A stretch of DNA of 64,000 nucleotides from Ficedula albicollis (Eukaryota; Chordata; Aves; Passeriformes; Muscicapidae), in assembly GCF_000247815.1 (NCBI RefSeq), contig NC_021683.1, forward strand, positions 11,989,676 to 12,053,675, in the 5' to 3' direction. A program made the position numbers and the translations under genes. Below, piece after piece: positions 10,851 through 23,590 of this stretch. Below the pieces are notes generated by a model. It saw only the letters and a list, made by a program, of their open reading frames with translations, was not told the DNA's origin and did not search any database. Each line of letters starts with the position of its first letter. The first letter of the stretch is position 1.

Positions 10851-12684
10851 TTATTATTGTTGGGCTATGTTTATTTGTTTCTTCGTTATTGTGTTTAACA
10901 GCTATTTTCTTAAATCTAGTGCAAGAAACTTTCTTTTCTCATCACAATGAAGTGATTACATATCACTGTAGTGACAAATAAAATTATGCTTAGTGTGTAC
11001 CATTTACTGAATCACTGAAATATAGCAACAGTTCTCTGATATAATTTGAAATAGAAGCATATTGGGGGATCAACAATACCAAATAAATTTTTAGAAAAAT
11101 ACTTGTAGGATAGAGAGTATTCTAAACTAAATACATTTTTTTATTTTTGAGGTTCTGGCAGATGGTACTGCTCCCAAAGAAAGCTGATAAGCTTGCTCAA
11201 AACATTTTCATATCTATTACTTTGATCTTTTGCTATGTACACCAGTGCCAACCAAGATTTTTTTTCTCTATACCTTCTGTCCTGTGGTATAGACACACAT
11301 GATGTGCTGTGCTTTGGATTTGCAGCTCTCAGGAGGCTCTTGTGCTGGCTACAGGAGGAAGGCATGCTGCTTGGACTCCTAGTTTGCTGCTTAGGAAGCC
11401 AGACTGCTCTCAACTTTTTTTAATCTCAAATGTTGCACTAGCTTAAATATAAAGTAAGGTGTATACTAATTGGAGCTATTTGTAGGTGTAACAAAGGCAT
11501 TTGATTGTGAGTTTTTGGGGGAAGAAAGAGAGGGTTTCTTCTGACTTTCCCTGAAGATGTGAGCTAGCTTTTGCTGAAATTGGTAAGAGCCTGCCACTTT
11601 CACCAGACATTAAACTGAGTTCTGACCACACTCGGCTCGGACAATCCTATTTGGAAATAGGATTTGCAAAGTAGCCTGTCCTATTATTCTGAAATACGAG
11701 TTCTCCTAACACTGCTTACCTGTTGCTTGCTGGTGTTGCCCAGAGTGCTGTGCCTGTTCCCTGAGCAGGGCAGCTGTTTATCATCAAGCTGTCACAGAGC
11801 ACACTGTGGCCAGGACCCCACAGTGGGTACTGAACGTGTGACATTTTTGGTATGCACACGTCCCAGCTAAGGCCTCTGCGCACCTCATGAAACAGGCATC
11901 GAGTAAACAAATTCATTTACAGGGAGCAGTCAGAGGTGTGAGCAGAATCTGGGTTTCCCATCTATAGCGTTCTGCCCCCTTGGTTTCAATGGTGTCACCA
12001 GGGAAGGACTGTCAGACACAGCCCTATTGCCTGTGCCCTCACAGTGTGAGGGTGGTGCTTACACAAACAGCTCCATTCAGGCTGCACAGTTTGTCTTTAA
12101 GTTTTAAATCTATGGCCACTGCTCGTCGGTAAACTGCATTTAAAAAGTTACATTTTCATAGGTCTGGATGATCCCATTTTGGAGGGAAAAGTTATTTTTT
12201 TGTGTTGATGTAGTGAACAATTGCAGCTAAGTGAGATTGGTGGTAGTTTCTGTTTAAGTACCAACAGAGTTTTAAGACAATAAACTTGCTCACCAGCCAT
12301 TTCTCAGAAAGTATTCCTAAGGCCATTTTATATTTCACATTTGTAATGAAAACACTCCAAATATCACTTTTCATCAGCTTGCATATCTGTAGCCTGAATG
12401 AAATAAAAATACACTCTTCATCAGTTACAGTTACACAATTTTTATATCTTTATTCAATATAATCCAAAATAAAATAACTGTTTCTGTATTTAACATTTAT
12501 TAAGTAAGGATTAATCTAGGAGAGAAGCTGTTATGACATCCTTGCTTAAGAAAAAAATTCTTCCTGCATCCAGCAACCACCTAAACTTTCTCCCAAAAGA
12601 GGAGGTATCTAGGCTGAAGAACAAAATATTATCCATGGAATAGTTTGAAATTAGCACTTTCCTGGACTGGGACAAAGCAATCTC
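10851..12684. other. Non-coding DNA, GC-richer from about 11.6 to 12.1 kb
   Basis: No exon or transposon is recognised. The segment around 11570-12070 is noticeably richer in G and C than its surroundings and carries open frames on both strands (11664-11870 plus, 11716-11916 minus) with no domain that I know. Confidence 0.4.
11643..11664. repeat. 22-bp near-palindrome
   Basis: AATCCTATTT (11643-11652) and AAATAGGATT (11655-11664) are perfect inverted copies separated by only GG. Such a structure could extrude as a small cruciform or bind a symmetric dimer. No motif family is recognised. Confidence 0.7.
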
Positions 12685-13210
<526 letters not shown>

Positions 13211-13312
13211 CTTCTCCAGAGATCTGCTCAGATTTCATCTCTGTATGATTTTCAGATGTCTGAATATACACATGTGACTCCCTGTCTGTGTCTCTCTCTT
13301 AGTCTCTTTCAG

Positions 13313-13360
13313 TTAGTACAGTGAACCCGTGCAGAATTCTCCGAGTCCCGTGGACCCGAG
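13313..13360 (+). other. Possible 48-bp exon
   Basis: A pyrimidine-rich stretch ending in CTCTTTCAG (13304-13312) is followed by 48 bases ending in CCCGAG, then the consensus donor GTGAGT (13361-13366). The length is a multiple of three and one frame is open, encoding an arginine- and proline-containing peptide. I recognise no protein. It may equally be an untranslated exon or a chance match, and it sits inside the CpG cluster. Confidence 0.2.
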
Positions 13361-13492
13361 GTGAGTGGCGATGGCATCTTTCCACATTTCTGATCACCCC
13401 AGGAGCTGGACGCGTTGTCTCGAAGCCCGCTGTTCAAACCAGCAGATGGTGCTGTGCAGCATCTTATGGCTGCTCGCGTCAACTGGAGTCCG
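13328..13492. promoter_or_regulatory. Isolated CpG cluster
   Basis: Twelve CpG dinucleotides fall in 165 bases (at 13328, 13342, 13349, 13357, 13369, 13411, 13413, 13421, 13428, 13475, 13477 and 13491), while the surrounding kilobases have almost none. Conventional islands are longer, so this could be a small unmethylated promoter or enhancer, a young insertion, or a GC-rich exon. All three forward frames are open across it, as expected from base composition. It lies between the two suspect G runs, so its placement in the assembly also needs caution. Confidence 0.4.
13439..13451 (+). promoter_or_regulatory. CTCF-like motif
   Basis: CCAGCAGATGGTG matches the CTCF core CCASYAGRKGGCR at every position except T in place of the C after GG. 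It is inside the CpG cluster. This is a motif match only. Confidence 0.3.
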
Positions 13493-13499
13493 TTTTGAA

Positions 13500-15135
13500 C
13501 CAGAAAACTACTTAAAAGTTTCTAGTGCAATTCCTGAGCTGAAACAAATGTTTGTGGAATTAAGTAGTGATTTCCTTTAAGTCTGGGGGACTATTTTAGT
13601 GGGTATGTTTTCAGTCATTAGATGTTAACATATGCCATATATTGTTTTGTTTTTTTCCTGATGGAATCAGGGGTACCCAAGCACACTTAAACCAACTGTA
13701 ACTGTTCATGTCACTTAGTAAGAGTTTGAATTTTCTGACAGAATGACTAATAAAACTTTAATATTAAGAGCTAAAATATTTTAGAAGAGAAAAATTCTGG
13801 AAACTGTAAGTAAAAACAGCAGCTAGCATTTTATTTATGGAATACAGATGAGGGAAAGTTCGGGTTTTTTTTTTCTTCCAGCAATAACCCTTGCTGTGTG
13901 AATGGAATAAACCAGTTGAAGTATTCAATTATATACTGCATACTGAGGGGCTAAAAGCATATAGTAAGGTAATGCAACCTCGATGTACCTTTTAGATTGA
14001 AAACTACTTGTAGCAAATGAAATTGTCTTGTATTTAGCTTCAAATGCAGTGTATCAGTGCCTTGCTCTAAGATTCAGTTATTTAACAAAAGGGTTAAGTA
14101 AAAATTCTGATGCAAGAATCAAATATGGAGCACTTGAATAGTAAATAAGATTGTTCCAAGGTTTCAATTTGTTGTATTAGTCAGTGACAAGTACAACATT
14201 TTTAATGCATGCCATAAGATTAGCCTACCCAAAGTAAACAAGCAGTAGTCTGTGTGCATCTCCAGCAATTGGTTCGGGTTATATGTATGCAGCTTTGTTT
14301 CTGATAATGGATTCAAGTTCAACATAAATAAAAACAGTGTACATTAAGGAGGATAAATATCTAATTGCCATAATCTGCATCTAGAATTGAATGCATGTAA
14401 ACATGCTAACCACAGAAGATAATTCCCCAGAACAGAAAGTAGCTAGTTGGATGATTATCAGTAAAATAGCTGTACTCCTTTTGTTTGTTAAGCCTTTCCT
14501 CTTTAAAGACGGAAACTATAATTTTTGAAACACCTTTTAAAAATCATAGCATTTGAACCTTTTAAATATGAGATGAAATTATACTATGTGGTTCATATAC
14601 ATTTTCTGGCACTGCAGTAAGCACTGCAGTAAAATGCATCCTTTGTAGGTTGAAAGATTGTTAGACTGCTAAAAGTTTTGATAAAATTTAAAATAGTTTT
14701 TTATACATAACTCAATTTAAGCTCAGAAATTATATTTCTTTTTATCTCAACACTTAAAAGAATGAAGTAATATTTTTGTCAGTATGCATGAAAAAGATGC
14801 AAATAGTATTTTATGGTTTTTGGGTGTAAGTGATGTTTTAAAATGTACTGTAGTTGCTTAGTTTGAAAAAGAATGCAGAGCATTTGCTTTCCAAATGCAC
14901 AGTATAGACCCAGCAGAACTGTGTTTCTAAGAAGCATCCTGGTCATTTAAACTTGAATCTAACAGAATTCAAAACTATTAATGCTGGGGTGGGAGTTTGA
15001 GGTGGATATCTTGGCTTAGAAAACTTCTGGGAAAATGTGACTAATTTGAATTACACATATTGTTTTCCCAAGAGCCCGGGTTTGTTATTTTTGACAACTG
15101 GAAAATATACTTAAGAAGCTGCATTCACCTGTTTA
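13500..15135. other. AT-rich non-coding DNA between the two G runs
   Basis: No gene or transposon is seen. The segment is bounded on both sides by suspected artefactual joins, so its continuity with the rest of the window is not assured. Confidence 0.5.
14609..14632. repeat. Two 12-bp tandem copies
   Basis: GCACTGCAGTAA occurs twice in direct succession (14609-14620 and 14621-14632) without a mismatch. It is a small local duplication. Confidence 0.8.
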
Positions 15136-15884
<749 letters not shown>

Positions 15885-17948
15885 CCAAAACCACCCTCTT
15901 TAACAGAATTTTTCCCCCTATTTTTCTGAGTGTTTGTTTATGTATATTTGGCTTTTGAGAAAGGTAATTAAATATATTTCTACCTTCTAAAAATCTAGTG
16001 CATAGTGCATACATTGAACATGTAAGACATTGAAATTAAATGCCTTGTGCATTACAAAAGATAAATGCAATAAGAAAAATATAATATTAATAAATTACAA
16101 ACGACGAGGCTGAATTTGAAAACACAGTTTACCACTGTGACAGTGTTCAGTATTAGTACCTTCATGTCAGGGCTTATGTGTCTCTTACAAAGATTATTAA
16201 TTTTTTTAAAAAAAATTCATTATCAAAACCAGACATTTCAGAATTTGCAGTCTCTTTGAAATTAGTGTAAAATTGTGGTATTTATCACAAGTTTTAACAA
16301 TTTCAAAACTTCTAAAAGAAAGTGCTGGCAACTATTTGTATATTGCTTTTGTCATTTATATTTTTGTATAATTTCTGTATAAGCAATGATTTTAAAAAAT
16401 TACCAGTAGGTTTGCAGTAGTATTGCTCTGGAATTAATGGGTGAAAAATTGTAGTTAGGAGCTCAGAATCAGTATTGTGTCTTCAAGATTGTAGTAACAT
16501 AGATCAAAATGTGGTAATACAGAACAAAATGTACTTCCAGTATACTACATGTGCCTGCTATCACTGGGTTATGAAAATATACTTACTTCCCACACAAAAT
16601 TAAAATTATCCATGGGGAGTGTTAGATCTTGTAAAAATTCCATTACATTTGTAAATAAGAGATACATTTCTAATGTTTCTTTTAGGGGAAGTAAACTATT
16701 TTTTTCCTTACATAAGGCAAACTTTTAGTATGATCTTTGAAATATTAAAATTTCAGGAATATGTATCATTTGCTTGTAAATTTAAATTATTAATTTTGTG
16801 ATAGAGTGCAGTCTAGTTTCTTCATGTATTTCTATTTAATATCCTGGAAATTAATATTGAAATTACTAAATCACTTGTCCTTGAACCCATTGTATTACTA
16901 CACTTCATCTCACTTCATCATTTAATTTGTATGGTTTCCAAATCTACGTGATTATCATCTATTAGTACCCTTGGTGACAGAGGGCAGGACACTGTTTTAT
17001 CAGAGTTAATAAAGCAGAAACACAAGCCTAATTACTATGGGAGGTAAGCCATGCTGGCAAGATTTACCTTTCACATAAGGCCTATATGTTGTTAATACTT
17101 ATAAATAAAGATGGAGAGATAGGCATCTATGTCTGTGTGTTTCTGTCATATGTTGACATAACTCATTTTTGTATTACAATTTTGATCATTCTCCTTTTCT
17201 TTTCTTCTCCTTTATACCCCTGAATATATTACTGTAATCGCTCTCAGATGCTTTATGTTCAATTTTGAAAACTTAGCTAGACATGGAAGCTTTCATCTGA
17301 GTTAAATGATTATGCAAATATAGTGTAGATGCTCTCAGGCATTGCTTCTACCTCTGCAAATTTATATTAACAAGTGCATATTGTATATATTAATTTCAGA
17401 TTTATTCAAAATTGTCTGTGCATAGCAAACTGAAAACACTTGTCTTTGTAGAATTAAATATAATGAATACAGAATATTAAACATGATTTTGTATGGATTT
17501 TTAATTCAGTGGTCTGTATTTCTATATATTTGTATGCAAATATGTGCATGAATGTATATGTAGAGAAATCAGTGCCAAAAAAACTTTTTTTGCTGGCACT
17601 GTGTTATTACTCATCATGAAAATATAGTTTTGCCTACAGTTCCTATAAATCAGAGTGAAATTAAAGATTAAATTACTTAAGTATACTTCAAATCTCTACA
17701 AGTAATACACATATTTTAAAGATACATAAATTTCACATTTGTAAATAAAAGTGTATTTAATTTGCTATATGTTTTGTCAGTCATCTGGAAACTACTTTTA
17801 AGTCTTTGTTCAAGTGGTATTTATGATAATTTTGTTCTGAAGTGATTCAGCCTTTATTCAATAAAAATAAATATGCACAAGTTATTGTGCTATGAGACTG
17901 AAAAATGTTACAGTAGTTTATGCAAGACTTTATATAAAATGTTTTATT

Positions 17949-18013
17949 GATTGAATCTATGTCAATTTTAATTTAAGCTTTATGATTCAATCTGTGTCTA
18001 TTTTTAATTTAAG
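17949..18013. repeat. Diverged 35-bp tandem duplication
   Basis: GATTGAATCTATGTCAATTT with its AATTTAAG end (17949-17977) is followed by GATTCAATCTGTGTCTATTT with the same AATTTAAG end (17984-18013). The period is about 35 bases with a few substitutions and a one-base indel. Confidence 0.75.
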
Positions 18014-19186
18014 TGGATTACATTCCGTAAAGATCCTTTTACTGTATTGACTTGGATGTACCATATTATTAGGTACTATGAGTTCAGCTTCTACAAATCT
18101 GTTAATACATAAAACCATAAGAAGCCTCTTATGTTCAAACCAGGTTAGAGTGAAGACATCAGATTAATATTTGATCATGTAGAAGTGCCCTTAATCAGAT
18201 TTACTTATTTCTCAGAGTGTTTCTGCAATTATCATAATTGTTGTGCTAAATATGTTTGTCTTTATATCTGGCTTTGGGCATAATCTTCTCTCTTGAAACC
18301 CTCTCATTGTGGGACTTGGATTCCTGCACAAAACCCAATTAATATTAAGATGACAGTCCCTGATGAGTTCCCAAGGAGCCAGCAGCTGAGCAGACTCTGT
18401 AACGTTCTTAAGTACAGACTACTTGAATGATCAAGAGCATCTGAGGGAGACATACAATTCAATAATCCCTTTCTCAGGAAAGTCAAGAGTCCTGTGAGAT
18501 AAGAGTGAAATCAAAGGAACACATCAGAAAGAAAATGACTGGTATAGTCTTGTAGTGTCTCTATTAAAATGCAAAAGTTATGGATTTTTTTAGGGGTGAT
18601 GGGAACCTTTTCTGTTTTATTGATTTCTTTTTATAGTTTGATGATTTCTCTAAGATTATCTTAAAAGCTTAAAGAAAAAAGAGACTTCATCAAAAGCTAT
18701 TCTGTGTGACAGGCACATACATACTTTTTGTTTCCATTATATTAATTAATACAGCACATTTCCGTGCTGTATTTAGTTTTGAGACTTAAACTTATGCACT
18801 TTATGTGTGTGGTACATTTGTCACAGTTGTTTTTCCTGATGGTGACCCACAAATGATAAATAAGCCACATGTGACTTATTCTGTAAGATTTGTTCCTTGA
18901 AAAAGCAGAGTGGCAGAAAAGCAATCCTGTTTACTGGGTTTTGTATGCATCAAAATGGCAACAGCTGCTCTTTTCTGATACCCTTTTCTATGATCTAATA
19001 TCAACAACTGAATTTACTCTCTGATGATAGTGTGCTAACCTATTGATTTGTAATCAGAAATTGGTTTCCTGTCACTTTAAAAGGGAAGCACTAAGGGGCA
19101 GTAAAAACAAGCCTGTCTGTTCTGGATGAAGCTCTGCTTCAGACTCCATGCTGAATGTTTTCTTATTTTAAAGAGTTGACTTATTT

Positions 19187-19209
19187 TTGTTGTTGTTGTT
19201 GTTGTTGTT
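19187..19209. repeat. (TTG)n microsatellite
   Basis: About seven TTG units run in succession, followed by a T-rich tail. It is ordinary simple sequence. Confidence 0.9.
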
Positions 19210-20421
19210 TTGTTTTTTTTAAGGATACTTCAATTAGTCAGAAAAGGCTTATTACTTATGATATTGTGCAAGGTTCACGTGTTTGAAGTGCTCTTGAAGT
19301 CCTTCTTATATCTGTAGTCATGTCCATAATTAAGATTTTATTTTATTAATGATTGTATGGCCTAAGCTGATATTTCTAGAGGTTAAAAAACACAAACCAA
19401 ACAAAACGTCTCAATACTGGTAAGTGTTCTTTCACTATAGATTTCCATATTTAACAAACTTTCATTATCTGAAGCTTGTTAGACAGTAAGTGAGTAAATG
19501 TTACTAATGGATCAAAAATGCTCTGCTATATATTTGTTAGTGATCCTGCATTGTGCCTTAATTTCGTCTTGTGTATTTCACTGAATAGATTTATTCAAGA
19601 AGCTACATAAAGATTTGTTTCAAAACCAATAGGACAGTAATGGAATGCAGCACAGACACTTTCTAAATGCACATTTTTAAGTCTTACTCATCCTCTGTTT
19701 TTAGTTCAGTTTATTGTATATTGTGGTAAACTTTGAAGCTGAGGACATTATCCTAAGAAAGTCTAATATTACATTAGATGTATGACCTGCCAACATAAGC
19801 ATTTTTGTTCATTTTCCCATGTCAAACCAGACTACACTATGAAAGATGTGAAATAAACATCTAGATGTGTGCCTTCTAGTTTTCTTCTGCCTAATTAATA
19901 TTCAAGAGAATCAAAAGGAAAAAAATGAATGTCTAAATCATATATACATATATGCCTTTTAAGCTTTGTAATAGAGGCAAAATAACCCCTTACTTGGTTA
20001 AAATCCAACTTAAGAGTCAACATACAAAGGTGAATGCTATATTATATTAGACATATCTGTATTATGTGGGCATGTTACTGCTCCACCAGAATCTCTCAAT
20101 AGTAATTATTATGCCAAGCACCCTGTTGGCACAATTACACTAAAGCTCTAATTAGTAGCAGTAAGATTAGAACCCCTACATGTTAAATCTGTAGAAGCAA
20201 AGCTGAGTGAAGGATTTAAAACAGTTTCAAAACATTGTATTGTCTTTATTACAGTCTTTATATTTCAGTAAAGAAGGGTTTTCTATAAAATGCACTTAAA
20301 ATAATCTGGTTCTGTCACTAAAAATAGGAAAGATAAGGTAATTGCAGTCAAACCTCAGTACTTTGCTTCTATCTAGGTGCTTTATATCTCAAGTGTCAAA
20401 TCTAGTGAACTCTAGTGGAAG

Positions 20422-20559
20422 TTACATCCTTCGAAGCTTTTCCCTCGATGAATTGATGAGGTTTGGATGGATAAAGGCTTTTCCTGCTGCCTTCAGTTCC
20501 TTCTTAGTGACTTCTGAGTGCTCTGTGCTGGACGTGTCTGGCACGTGGCACGTCTTATG
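20422..20559 (-). pseudogene. Possible protein remnant or terminal exon, unidentified
   Basis: On the minus strand, 45 codons run open to a TAA at 20422-20424. The last part contains KKELKAAGKAFIHPN and ends SSREKLRRM, a hydrophilic, lysine/arginine-rich composition that looks more protein-like than the other chance frames here. The same frame is stopped upstream by TGA at 20560-20562. Further upstream on that strand, TTTCATTACTTTACAG near 20640 resembles a splice acceptor followed shortly by ATGGTGAAG, but that frame also soon stops. I recognise no family. The 148-codon plus-strand frame over the same interval (20342-20788) is the longest outside the G runs and may be its antisense shadow. 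It could be a decayed gene copy, an exon or chance. Confidence 0.2.
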
Positions 20560-20789
20560 TCACAACTTTATCGGTAGCCAAACATGGTCCTTGTTAATTC
20601 ACGCCTTTCTCAATTTCACTCTTCACCATTTTTTCTGTAAAGTAATGAAAACACCATGTTCTTTGTCCAGCTGTAGCTTTACAGAGAGCACACAAACACT
20701 GGGCACTGCCAGTCTGAAGCTGCTGCCTTACAGGGGACGATCAGAAGCCAACACAAATTATATCAAAGGATTGATTCCATTATTTTAAA

Positions 20790-22650
20790 AGTTATGGCCT
20801 TACCATCTGTCCCATACAAGGAGATTTTAGCAGATTTGAAATGACTGATGATGCATCCTCATCTAGATTTGGTATCTACTAAATCTGAGTTTAAAATATC
20901 TGTTTCTATATAATTCTGTATACTTTTTTCCCCTGATGTTGGATCATTAGATACAGTATATTCAAGTAAGGCATCAGTTGATTCTTAGAATAAGTAGAGA
21001 CTTACATGCCTAAAGCATTCTGCTTCTGTTTCTTAGTACACTTCATATTTGAGAGGGAGGAAGCATGTATTTTCTGGATTCTCTGTTTTAGGAACAATTT
21101 CTTTAGCTGTGCTGAATTTTAATAATGATTCCTCTCATCAATTTATTTATTCCTATTTATAGCATATGCCAATTTCTCACTGAGAAAATGATTGTATGAT
21201 TGCTTTGTCTTAATGTTTATTGATTGCAGAGCGCCACTACCATTAATGAAGGAAGCTGGATGCAAAGCTAACTGAACCTGCTGAATATATTCCCACTGGC
21301 TCCAGTAAGATTTGAATTATGCCTACAGTAGAAGCAGACTTTATTGAACTCACCTCAAGCTTCTCCTAGGGAGATGAAGACGCCTTTTGTGCCTCTTATC
21401 TAGGTTACTTTAGAGGTAGAGTTTTGAGCAAAACAGGAAGGCAGGGACTCAGGAATTAATTGTATGAGGGATTTTACACTTCACCATTTCCTGTTTTAGG
21501 ATATTGTTTAATACTGTAGTACATCTCACTAACTTTGTTTGACAATAGAAGCACAAGACAATATTAGGAGCAAAGGGGCTGCCTACATTTAAAGGTTTCT
21601 CCTACTGTGTTTTTCCCCAGTAGAAGAGAGAGTCTCACATGGCAGTACAACTGCGTTTTGTCAGCCCAAGAGAAGACATTAAGGTATTTTTCTCTATAGC
21701 TTCAGGCTGGTTCAGTGATTTGTGCTGCTGCAAAGAGAAGCACAGAGTACAGTCTCCATTACATTGCACTAACTCCACTCAGACAGCCTCGTATAATCAA
21801 TCTAGTTAAATACCTTTCTTTGTAAATGCCCGCATGTTGAGGGCACAGGTGAAAATCATCAGTGCTCCAAATGTATTGGGTTTTTATATGTATTATTCAG
21901 ACTTAATTTATATACAGTCATTGTTATGTATAATATGTGGCAGACTCAAGAGCCTGCTGTCTTAGTTTCAATATTTACCCTAATTTTTTTTTTTGTTAAA
22001 TATTTTTAGTCTCCACATCAGGGAAGAAGGCTCGTAATGCAAAAGAAAATTTATTTATGAATAATTAAATAGCTGCTGTTAAATAGCATATTTCATGATT
22101 TTAATGAATTCAAAAATTGTTAAAGTTCATGTTTCTCTCATTGTTCATGCTATTAAATGCATATTAGCATGGTCATTTTTGTTTAATGGAAACAAATAAC
22201 AGTTAATCTTATTGGGAGGTTAAGTGGGTTTACTCTGTAAAGGGCAAATCCCAGATGAATGTTTTCTTTTTTAAAGAATAGCTTTAGTCACTGACAGATG
22301 GTCTCTGTCTGAGTCTCCCTGTAGACAGATACAGTTTCTTTTTACACGTTTATGAAAGTTGTAGATACAGATATTCAGTAATATGCTGCTGTGTAGGACA
22401 AAGAGCAAGTCTGGTGGACTGATAGGATTAGATTTCAGAACAGTGACATATGGTTGGTTTACCAAAGTGGACAAAATTTGAAAGGAAAAAGAAGTTCTAC
22501 AGTTACAGCTACTCACATAATGGAAGAATTTATATTTGGCCAATTGCCTTTTACAAAAGACAGTATGGTAGCTCTTATTTAACTCTGCTTAGAGTTGGGT
22601 CTATCATTATTAGGTTCTGATTGTGCACATTTCTGGCTTTCAGATAACTC
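20790..22650. other. Non-coding DNA, nothing identified
   Basis: No recognisable transposon, RNA or exon is present. A 90-codon minus frame at 22271-22543 has no known motif. Confidence 0.45.
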
Positions 22651-23590
22651 TGCAAACAAATTGCCATGTAATCTTAAGTGCAGAAAAGCAGTAATGCCTT
22701 AATTTAGAATATTGATAATTGGATCCCTGGTCCTAACCAATCACATATCAATATCATTTACATGTCTATTGCAGATTTGTTTTATAAATACAAATAAGAA
22801 GCTCCATAAGGCTGCATGATAAGCCTGCATTTTGCTTACCCTGTATGTTATGTGTAAAGTTATAACATCATTATAACCTTAATCAAATAACTATACAACA
22901 TATTTAGTGGTAATTTGTCACAGGAAAATTATTCATAGGTGTCTTGAGTAAGTCCAGTTATATTTATGTTTTATGCCATACCATGTTTTTTGGCAATGGA
23001 GTTTGCTGGATTTCATAGATTTACTGTGTCTGCTTTTTTTTATGACTGACATAGCAATAACCAGATTGCGAGGATATTTATGTTGTTTGTGGCTTAGCAA
23101 GATAATTAAAGGATATAAATTAATCAAGTGCAATTAATTAGAAACTTTATGTTCACAGCAGTCCTTCTTTGCATGTATAATTTATATGTATTGATTTCCC
23201 AGCTTTCATTAGCCTATGAGATAACAGCAAAAATGCATTAGAGAAGAAAATGTACAATTAGCGTGAGAGTGAACCCTGGCATAATTGATAGATCAGCACA
23301 TGTTTGGGGCAAATATAAAGCTTTGTTAACTGTCATAAGCAGTTAGAATTGATAAGTGGTATTTCACTACATATCTCTCAGCTGATTAATGGTGTTTTTA
23401 AAGAGTCCTCTTAATGGGAAGCTGATAGGTTGGTTGAATTTACATTTTAATCAGAGTATTTATGATGGAGGCAGCCATAAGAAATTTATTGGCACAGTGG
23501 TAAGGACCTTCCCTGAGGGATTTGGGAAAAGAGAAAGCATTTTAATATGGCTACTCACCTTCCCCTTCTTTGTGTGACCTGGTCACTGCA
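22651..23590. promoter_or_regulatory. Candidate conserved regulatory block
   Basis: The sequence is repeat-free and dense in homeodomain-type words (TTAATTAG, TAATTAGA, GATTAATG), GATA words (GATAAGTG) and CCAATCA. It includes the ONECUT-framed inverted repeat at 22709-22754. This texture is typical of vertebrate conserved non-coding elements, but conservation cannot be seen from one sequence. Confidence 0.25.
22709..22754. repeat. Two-step inverted repeat with ONECUT-like arms
   Basis: ATATTGATA (22709-22717) pairs perfectly with TATCAATAT (22746-22754). Immediately inside, ATTGG (22718-22722) pairs with CCAAT (22737-22741), leaving a 4-base CACA bulge and a 14-base loop, 14 base pairs in all. 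The outer arms each contain the ATCAAT/ATTGAT core bound by ONECUT/HNF6 proteins, in opposite orientations. Confidence 0.5.

Larger units (their letters stand above)
15885..20421. other. AT-rich non-coding DNA
   Basis: Very AT-rich sequence with no recognised gene, RNA or transposon. It contains a diverged tandem duplication near 18.0 kb and a TTG microsatellite at 19.2 kb. No open frame exceeds 60 codons before 20342. Confidence 0.5.

Noticed and set aside
10641..10981. Phenylalanine-rich open frames
   Set aside because: They arise from the 80-base T run.
13361..13402. Intron between the GTGAGT donor and the downstream CACCCCAG
   Set aside because: At 42 bases it is too short for normal vertebrate splicing.
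20342..20788. 148-codon plus-strand open frame as a gene
   Set aside because: It has no recognisable domain, no exon signals and an unusual residue mix; it looks like the antisense shadow of the minus-strand remnant or chance.
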